From: Alphaproteobacteria bacterium
Lineage (GTDB): Bacteria > Pseudomonadota > Alphaproteobacteria > Rhodospirillales > Rhodospirillaceae
DNA: 50,874 nt
NCBI GenBank assembly: GCA_030835385.1
Contig: JAURPI010000004.1
Coordinates: 1-50,874, forward strand
Direction of reading: 5' to 3'
In this document: one piece after another, positions 45,162 to 50,874 of the stretch
How the letters are laid out: the number at the start of each line of letters is the position of its first letter
Position numbering within the stretch: the stretch's first letter is position 1
Made by a program: the position numbers and the translations under genes
The notes under the pieces: generated by a model
Database searches by the model: none
Told to the model about the DNA's origin: nothing
The model's input: only the letters and a program-made list of their open reading frames with translations

Positions 45162-45725
45162 ATGTCAAAAATGACCGGTTCTAAGGGACGGGGACGCAAC
45201 CGCAATAACAGTGGGAAGCGTTCTCAGGGAAGAGGTGGAAACTTCGACCCAAATGGTGGCCGTAACCGCGGCAACGCTCAACAGCTCATGGACAAGTATA
45301 TGTCCCTGGCCCGTGATGCGACTCAGCAAGGTGACCGTATTACTGCTGAGAACTACTATCAGCATGCGGACCACTATTACCGAATCATCAATGCGCGGAA
45401 CGAGCAACAAGCAGCTCGCAACGAGCAGCAAGGTGGTCGCAACGAGAATCGTCGGCCCCAGAACAATGGCGGGCAGGCCGCTAACTCCGATTCCAATTCG
45501 GACCAATCTACGTCTACTGATCAGGGCGCTAGTGCCAATGCCGCCGGTGTTGATGCGGCGGTCAAAGATGTGCCGATTCAAACTGACGAAGATGATGCGG
45601 CAGGAAAAAAGTTCACCTCAGATGACAAAAAAGAAGCGGCACCAAAAAAACAAAGGCGTGCTCGTGCGCCGAAGAAAACCGCTTCGGGTGCTAAAGATAC
45701 ACCGGCTTCAGAGGCTGCTGAGTAA
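45162..45725 (+). CDS. DUF4167 protein
   Basis: This is an alphaproteobacterial family of unknown function. The 187-residue protein opens with a basic, Gly/Arg/Asn-rich stretch (KGRGRNRNNSGKRSQGRGG), then the conserved domain at about 31-75 (GGRNRGNAQQLMDKYMSLARDATQQGDRITAENYYQHADHYYRIIN). An Asn/Gln-rich linker and a charged tail ending in a basic patch (KKQRRARAPKKT) follow. The basic ends suggest RNA or ribosome contact; this is inference. It is flanked by gaps of about 165 bases on both sides, in which I see no gene. Confidence 0.85.
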   Translation: MSKMTGSKGRGRNRNNSGKRSQGRGGNFDPNGGRNRGNAQQLMDKYMSLARDATQQGDRITAENYYQHADHYYRIINARNEQQAARNEQQGGRNENRRPQNNGGQAANSDSNSDQSTSTDQGASANAAGVDAAVKDVPIQTDEDDAAGKKFTSDDKKEAAPKKQRRARAPKKTASGAKDTPASEAAE

Positions 45726-45890
45726 GGGCAATACGCGCCATTTCAACGACTTCTTTCAATTAATTCCATGCTTCGCATTGCGGTAAGCCCGTGCGTCCCC
45801 AATATTGATATCTGAGCCCACTATTGAGGGTTAAAATTCTCGCCTCCAACGGGAGATTTTTGGCCTGTCGCATAAAAGGGACTTAGGCAT

Positions 45891-48485
45891 ATGAACCTCG
45901 AGTCTATGACCGAACGGTCAAAAGGATTTCTTCAGGCTGCCCAGACGATTGCTCTCAGAGACAATCATCAGCAGGTTACGTCGTGCCACCTCCTGAAAGC
46001 GTTGCTGGAAGATAGTGAAGGGCAGGCGGGACGCCTCATTGAATCCGGTGGCGGCGAGGCTAAACGCGTACTCGCGATCGCAGATAAAGCGCTGAGCAAA
46101 CTGCCTAGTGTCGAAGGTTCTAATAGCCAGATGTATATTTCGCAGGATCTGGCGAAAGTTGTAGACCAGGCTGAACAGCTTTCTAAGAAGGCTGGCGATT
46201 CTTTTGTTACTGTTGAATATCTCCTGTTGGCTTTGACGTTAGAGACGGATGGCGAGTCTGGAAAGGCGCTTGCAGATTCGGGTGTGACGCCGCAAAGCTT
46301 GAATGCGGCCATCAACGACCTGAGAAAAGGTAGAACGGCTGATTCCGCGAGTGCGGAAGACCAATACGAAGCGCTTAAGAAATATACCCGCGATCTTACT
46401 GAGGCGGCGTCTACGGGAAAACTTGATCCAGTAATTGGTCGCGACGAAGAAATTCGTCGCACTATTCAAGTGCTATCTCGCAGGACGAAAAACAACCCTG
46501 TTCTCATTGGTGAGCCGGGAGTTGGGAAGACGGCCATCGCTGAAGGGTTGGCCCTGCGCATTATCAATGGTGATGTCCCGGAGAGCTTGAAGCAGAAATC
46601 TCTTCTTACGCTGGACCTGGGATCGTTAATCGCTGGGGCGAAATTTCGCGGGGAGTTTGAGGAGCGCCTCAAAGCTGTATTGAATGAAGTGACGGGCGCT
46701 ACCGGTCAGATCGTGTTGTTTATCGACGAAATGCATACCCTTGTTGGTGCCGGCGCCGCTGAAGGTGCAATGGATGCGTCGAATCTCCTAAAGCCAGCGC
46801 TTGCGCGAGGAGAATTGCACTGTATTGGTGCCACAACGCTGGAAGAGTACCGCAAGCACGTGGAAAAAGACGCCGCGCTGGCGCGTCGGTTCCAGCCAGT
46901 TTTTGTGAACGAGCCCACCGTTGAGGACAGCATCTCAATCCTGCGCGGAATTAAAGAAAAGTATGAGATGCATCATGGGGTAAGAATTTCTGATAGCGCG
47001 TTAGTGGCAGCTGCCACCTTGTCCAATCGTTACATCACCGACCGATTCTTGCCGGATAAGGCGATCGACCTCATGGATGAGTCGGCGAGCCGGCTACGCA
47101 TGGAGGTTGATTCAAAACCAGAAGAACTGGATGAGCTTGATCGGAAGATCATTCAACTGAAAATAGAGCGTGAAGCCCTTAAGAAAGAGAAAGACAGTGC
47201 GTCCCAGGATCGGTTGGAGAAACTCAGCACAGAGCTCGTTGACCTAGAGGGCAACTCAGCCTCACTCACCGAGCGTTGGCAGTGTGAGAAAAACAAGCTC
47301 GCTGACGCGACGCGGGTCAAAGAGGAATTGGAACAGGCGCGTCTGGAATTGGACCATGCTTTGCGGGCGAGCGAATACGAACGCGCTGGACAATTGCAGC
47401 ACCAGGTTATTCCTGATCTTGAACAAAAGCTAATTGATGCAGAACGACAAGATGGGTCTGCCGTGGTTACGGAAGAGGTGACTACAGAGCACATCGCGAG
47501 CGTGGTTTCACGTTGGACCGGGATCCCCGTCGACAAAATGCTCGAAGGAGAGCGCGAAAAGCTGCTGCAGATGGAAGAGCAGATTGGGCGACGCGTGATT
47601 GGCCAAAGCGAGGCGATTGCAGCTGTCTCAAATGCCGTGCGGCGGTCGCGAGCTGGTCTGCAAGATCCAAATCGGCCCATCGGTTCATTCCTGTTCCTAG
47701 GGCCGACAGGTGTCGGGAAAACGGAGCTCACAAAAGCTCTGGCTGAATTCCTGTTTGACGACGAAGCGGCAATGATTCGCATCGACATGTCTGAGTACAT
47801 AGAGAAGCATGCGGTAGCACGCCTAATCGGTGCGCCGCCCGGGTACGTTGGGTACGAGCAGGGCGGAGCTTTGACAGAAGCTGTGCGACGCCGGCCCTAT
47901 CAGGTGATCCTTTTTGATGAAGTTGAAAAGGCGAACCACGAAGTCTTCAACGTCATGTTGCAGGTTTTGGACGATGGACGTTTAACGGATGGGCAGGGCC
48001 ATACCGTAGATTTCCGCAACACTCTTATCGTCATGACATCCAACCTTGGGTCTGATGTCTTGGCCGCGCAAAGTGACGGCGCCGCTCCTGAAGAGGTGCG
48101 GGACGATGTTATGGAGATTGTCCGGGCGGCGTTCAGACCAGAGTTTTTGAACCGTCTTGATGAGATCCTTCTGTTCCATCGCCTTAGCCAAGAACAAATG
48201 GGCGCGATTGTTGATATCCAAGTTGCGCGTTTGATGCACCGGCTCGAAGAACGGGACATTGTTCTTGATGTGGATGATGCTGCGGCTGAGTGGCTAGGCC
48301 GGCAAGGCTATGATCCGGTCTACGGGGCCCGTCCGTTGAAGCGGGTTATCCAGCGCCAATTAGAAAACGTCTTGGCCACTATGGTTCTTAACGGTGACGT
48401 GCTCGATGGCTCGAATGCAAAGGTGTCTATCGATGGGGATGGGCTGTCGATTAACGGCAAAGCTGTTTCTGCCAAAGCGGCCTAG
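45891..48485 (+). CDS. clpB: ATP-dependent disaggregase ClpB
   Basis: This Hsp104-type chaperone rescues aggregated proteins with DnaK. The 864 residues have all domains: N-terminal Clp repeats (about 1-145), AAA+ module 1 with Walker A GEPGVGKT at 207-214 and Walker B in [15 protein letters not shown], the coiled-coil middle domain (about 405-530) that marks ClpB, AAA+ module 2 with [10 protein letters not shown] and [10 protein letters not shown], and the C-terminal oligomerisation domain ([20 protein letters not shown]). AGGGA lies upstream of the ATG. I looked for a heat-shock promoter in 45726-45890 and saw none that I would defend. Confidence 0.96.
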   Translation: MNLESMTERSKGFLQAAQTIALRDNHQQVTSCHLLKALLEDSEGQAGRLIESGGGEAKRVLAIADKALSKLPSVEGSNSQMYISQDLAKVVDQAEQLSKKAGDSFVTVEYLLLALTLETDGESGKALADSGVTPQSLNAAINDLRKGRTADSASAEDQYEALKKYTRDLTEAASTGKLDPVIGRDEEIRRTIQVLSRRTKNNPVLIGEPGVGKTAIAEGLALRIINGDVPESLKQKSLLTLDLGSLIAGAKFRGEFEERLKAVLNEVTGATGQIVLFIDEMHTLVGAGAAEGAMDASNLLKPALARGELHCIGATTLEEYRKHVEKDAALARRFQPVFVNEPTVEDSISILRGIKEKYEMHHGVRISDSALVAAATLSNRYITDRFLPDKAIDLMDESASRLRMEVDSKPEELDELDRKIIQLKIEREALKKEKDSASQDRLEKLSTELVDLEGNSASLTERWQCEKNKLADATRVKEELEQARLELDHALRASEYERAGQLQHQVIPDLEQKLIDAERQDGSAVVTEEVTTEHIASVVSRWTGIPVDKMLEGEREKLLQMEEQIGRRVIGQSEAIAAVSNAVRRSRAGLQDPNRPIGSFLFLGPTGVGKTELTKALAEFLFDDEAAMIRIDMSEYIEKHAVARLIGAPPGYVGYEQGGALTEAVRRRPYQVILFDEVEKANHEVFNVMLQVLDDGRLTDGQGHTVDFRNTLIVMTSNLGSDVLAAQSDGAAPEEVRDDVMEIVRAAFRPEFLNRLDEILLFHRLSQEQMGAIVDIQVARLMHRLEERDIVLDVDDAAAEWLGRQGYDPVYGARPLKRVIQRQLENVLATMVLNGDVLDGSNAKVSIDGDGLSINGKAVSAKAA

Positions 48486-48504
48486 AATGATTGTCAGTTT
48501 TTCC

Positions 48505-49863
48505 TTATTCGACTGAACGACTTTCATTACCGTCGCATAGAGACGCAACGTCGCGCTCAGCGAAGGCATTCGACCAAGCTACATCCGTTGACTTTCTGAC
48601 AGCTTGGAATGCCATCAGTTCTTCACCGGTGAGAGATTTGGAGGCTGGGAATCGCACTTTCATGGGATTTACTTGGCCACCATTCTTGAGAACCTCGTAG
48701 TGAAGGTGCGGACCAGTTGATCTGCCGGTGGTCCCGACATACCCGATGACTGCACCTTGTTTGACCCGGCTACCAACTTTGTAGCCTTTGGCAAAACCTT
48801 TCATATGCGCGTAAGCGGTTGCAAAGCCATCGCCGTGACGAATTCGTATGTAATTGCCGAAGCTGCTCCACCGTTGGCGTTTCTCAATGACCCCATCACC
48901 AGCCGCATAAATTGGTGTGCCGCGCGGCGCTGCGAAATCTACGCCGCGGTGCATTTTGGTGTAGCCGAGTACGGGATGTTTGCGTCGTCCAAAAGAAGAC
49001 GAGAGACGCGCCCCGTTTATGGGCGTTCTCATCAAAGCTTTTCGAATGCCTTTACCATCTTCGTTGTAATAGTCGATGTGATTTTCGGTGTGCTCGTATG
49101 CGTAAATTTTGAATGTTTTACCGCGCAGTGTCATGGACGCGTATTCGATCTCACCATTAGACACAACCAATCCGTCTTCGGTTATGCGCCGCTCAAACAT
49201 CAATTCGAAGCTGTCGTTCGCGCGAATGTCTCGTTGGAAATCAATGTCATATGAGAACAGCCGAATCATATCGACTAGAACTGGAGCAGGAACACCTTTG
49301 TCGACGGCTGCTTCATAGAGGCTCGAGTTAATGACCCCTGTAAAAGCTTGAGTTTCTAAATTTGTCTGCGCTTTTAATGTGGTGGCACTGAATGTGTCAG
49401 TGGTTGACCGCAGAGCTATAATGTCGTGACCGGGTCCGACTGCAATCCGAATGGCGTCAAGGTCAGGTGCGGCGGAGTTTGTCGTCGCGGATACAACAAT
49501 CTTCTGACCGATGCGGATGTCGCGGGGGTCGAAAATTTCATTGAGCGCGGTCACGGCTGCATGCGCATCGGCAGCTGCGATTTTGTTTTTCTGCAATAGA
49601 CCAAGAAGAGTATCTCCTCGGCCAACAGTCAATTCGGTTTTTGCCAGCACCTGTGTTGGGGCGGTTGAAACAATAACCGGCGAAAGCCCCAGGGCAGCCG
49701 ATGCTTCGACTGTTTCAACCACGTCGCTGGTTGTCATGTCAGCGTTAAAACTGGTGCCTGATCCAGGCGGCAAACTGATTTGGGTGTTGATGGCCAGAAC
49801 AGCGCCTAGAAGCGCTCCTGAGCTCGTGTACCAAACCGCGTTCGGATGCAATCCGATCCCCAT
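48505..49863 (-). CDS. LysM-M23 metallopeptidase, cell-wall endopeptidase
   Basis: It is a predicted periplasmic peptidoglycan hydrolase, anchored or secreted through an N-terminal hydrophobic segment (about 8-28). The 452 residues contain a LysM-like domain (about 80-130: ELTVGRGDTLLGLL and IFDPRDIRIGQKIVVSA), a beta-rich middle part, and a C-terminal M23 domain. The latter shows SSFGRRKHPVLGYTKMHRGVDFAAPRGTPIYAAGDG with the zinc ligands His and Asp, and TGRSTGPHLHYEVLKNG with the HxH. GAGGGG lies four to five bases before the ATG at 49863, which I prefer to the GTG at 49875. It is convergent with clpB. Confidence 0.9.
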   Translation of the reverse strand: MGIGLHPNAVWYTSSGALLGAVLAINTQISLPPGSGTSFNADMTTSDVVETVEASAALGLSPVIVSTAPTQVLAKTELTVGRGDTLLGLLQKNKIAAADAHAAVTALNEIFDPRDIRIGQKIVVSATTNSAAPDLDAIRIAVGPGHDIIALRSTTDTFSATTLKAQTNLETQAFTGVINSSLYEAAVDKGVPAPVLVDMIRLFSYDIDFQRDIRANDSFELMFERRITEDGLVVSNGEIEYASMTLRGKTFKIYAYEHTENHIDYYNEDGKGIRKALMRTPINGARLSSSFGRRKHPVLGYTKMHRGVDFAAPRGTPIYAAGDGVIEKRQRWSSFGNYIRIRHGDGFATAYAHMKGFAKGYKVGSRVKQGAVIGYVGTTGRSTGPHLHYEVLKNGGQVNPMKVRFPASKSLTGEELMAFQAVRKSTDVAWSNAFAERDVASLCDGNESRSVE

Positions 49864-50208
49864 ATTGCCCCTCACAAAGCGCGGTTATCTCTCATTTTTG
49901 ATCTTAGTTTGTTGTTTTTTGTTAAGGCGAGGTCACTGGCATTTTAGCCAGTTTATCCCAACCCTTTGATTCTTAATGGAAATATGATGAAATCAGCGCG
50001 TCGTGTCAATATTATCGCCGTAAGCCAGTGGTGACGGACAAGGCTTAACAAGAGGCCAATTTTGAGAGGGTCGAAATACAGCCTCTTTTGCGCCTCGCAG
50101 AGGCCGCCAAACCCCCAGAATTCCGCGGAGATTCGTTTGACAGCCACAAAAACGGCACTTATCTTTGATCATTAGCGCTGAACGGATTGGTTATTTGGGT
50201 TTCAGCGT

Positions 50209-50236
50209 ACCCAGTCCATTGAAATTGCTGGGTTTT
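50209..50236 (+). terminator. Terminator-like hairpin upstream of the rrn promoter
   Basis: ACCCAG (50209-50214) pairs with CTGGGT (50228-50233) across a 13-base loop, followed by TTTT. It could block read-through into the rRNA operon. The stem is short, so confidence is low. Confidence 0.35.
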
Positions 50237-50255
50237 ATAAACATTAATTCAAGGC

Positions 50256-50284
50256 TTGACGCAGGGTAGGTCACCCTGTAGAAC
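50256..50284 (+). promoter_or_regulatory. rRNA operon promoter
   Basis: TTGACG (50256-50261) and TAGAAC (50279-50284) are exactly 17 bases apart. The following CCCGCTC is a GC-rich discriminator, as in stringently controlled rRNA promoters. The spacer contains a dyad, CAGGGT-AGGTC-ACCCTG (50262-50278), centred between the two boxes. Confidence 0.7.
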
Positions 50285-50287
50285 CCG

Positions 50288-50371
50288 CTCTCCCGTTGAG
50301 AGGGGCCCCTTTTTGGGGCTCGGACTTGCGGGGCCTTTTTTGAGGGGTTCGCGGTTTTACCGAGGACCCCT
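50288..50371 (+). promoter_or_regulatory. Structured rRNA leader
   Basis: Successive hairpins can be drawn: CTCTC/GAGAG (50288-50302), GCCCC-TTTTT-GGGGC (50305-50319), and an AGGGGT/ACCCCT stem with an inner CGGT-TTT-ACCG (50343-50371). They precede boxA and presumably belong to the transcribed, processed leader. Confidence 0.5.
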
Positions 50372-50379
50372 TAGTTAAG

Positions 50380-50391
50380 TGCTCTTTGACA
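50380..50391 (+). promoter_or_regulatory. boxA antitermination element
   Basis: TGCTCTTTGACA differs at one position from the E. coli rrn boxA TGCTCTTTAACA, which recruits NusB-S10 for antitermination. It lies about 118 bases before the 16S 5' end, in the expected leader position. Confidence 0.75.
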
Positions 50392-50508
50392 TTGTGAAGA
50401 GATCTCGAAAGGGATGCGTAGGCGGCGGTTCGCTAGTTCGGACGTTGTCAACGCATCTACGCAACACCAAGTAATTGTGTGAAGTGTTTGTGCAGGACAG
50501 CTCCAATT

Positions 50509-50874
<366 letters not shown>

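Larger units (their letters stand above)
49864..50508. other. Regulatory region between the M23 gene and 16S rRNA
   Basis: This 645-base region has no credible protein gene. From left to right it holds the divergent promoter area of the peptidase gene, a hairpin CGCTGAA/TTCAGCG (50176-50207), a terminator-like hairpin, the rrn promoter, a chain of hairpins and boxA; the main ones are listed separately. Confidence 0.7.

Noticed and set aside
45726-45890. Possible heat-shock (RpoH) promoter before clpB, with CCCCAATAT resembling a -10 box
   Set aside because: The matching -35 candidate (CTTCGCA) is at the wrong spacing, so the site is not defensible.
47153-47800. 215-residue minus-strand frame inside clpB
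   Set aside because: It is fully antisense to the conserved middle and second AAA+ domains of ClpB; Ser/Arg-rich composition typical of antisense frames in GC-rich genes.
1-50508. CRISPR arrays, tRNA genes, transposases or integrases
   Set aside because: I scanned for regularly spaced repeats, for tRNA T-arm motifs with acceptor ends, and for transposase or recombinase motifs in the translations and found none.

Overview
The window reads as chromosome of a free-living, probably aquatic alphaproteobacterium. The evidence is the partial 16S rRNA at the right end, whose opening looks alphaproteobacterial (Rhodospirillales-like), and several families largely confined to that class: the F1-ATPase inhibitor zeta subunit (DUF1476), DUF4167, DUF1178, and the small PurL with separate PurS and PurQ. 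Gene order such as grxC-nitrilase-DUF1178-ubiG-lysC and rodZ-ispG-hisS-prfA-prmC-DUF4167-clpB also fits. I do not assign a genus.

Layout. (1) 1-3.7 kb is a visibly AT-rich accessory segment. It holds small membrane proteins, an out-of-frame remnant of an SRA(YDG)-HNH restriction-type endonuclease, a membrane-anchored PH/GRAM-like protein and a secreted C-type-lectin-domain protein, with repeats and a perfect 13-bp inverted repeat at the left edge. (2) 3.7-12.05 kb is housekeeping: glutathione reductase, class II DAHP synthase, NAD synthetase, gltX, trmJ, a truncated haemoglobin and rpsD with a promoter, structured leader and strong terminator. (3) 12.07-22.03 kb is a catabolic accessory block: dienelactone hydrolase, MFS transporter, IorB-type molybdenum hydroxylase subunit, alpha/beta hydrolase, GNAT acetyltransferase, aldehyde dehydrogenase and amidohydrolase. 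Four of these carry twin-arginine (Tat) export signals, so the block looks like a periplasmic degradation module. (4) 22.04-26.8 kb holds grxD, bolA and the purL-purQ-purS-purC run with a good promoter in front of purC. (5) 26.9-31.85 kb holds an NRDE protein, the zeta subunit, purB, a frameshifted radC, map and sfsA. (6) 31.9-38.9 kb holds an NDUFAF5/BioC-like methyltransferase, a decayed comF overlapped antisense by a formyltransferase-like gene, grxC, a Nit-type amidase, DUF1178, ubiG, lysC and a nitronate monooxygenase-like protein. (7) 39-49.9 kb holds rodZ-like, ispG, hisS, prfA, prmC, DUF4167, clpB and a LysM-M23 peptidase. (8) 49.9-50.87 kb is the rRNA operon promoter, structured leader with boxA, and the first ~366 nt of 16S rRNA.

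How the parts fit. Redox and glutathione handling is spread over the window (gor, grxD-bolA, grxC with Nit amidase). Purine synthesis (purL/Q/S/C, purB) and translation (gltX, hisS, rpsD, trmJ, prfA with its methylase prmC, map) form the core. The most unusual material is the Tat-exported enzyme block, the alpha/beta hydrolase lacking the canonical Ser and His, and three decaying genes (SRA-HNH, radC, comF). I saw no CRISPR array, tRNA gene, intact integrase, transposase or recognisable complete defence system.
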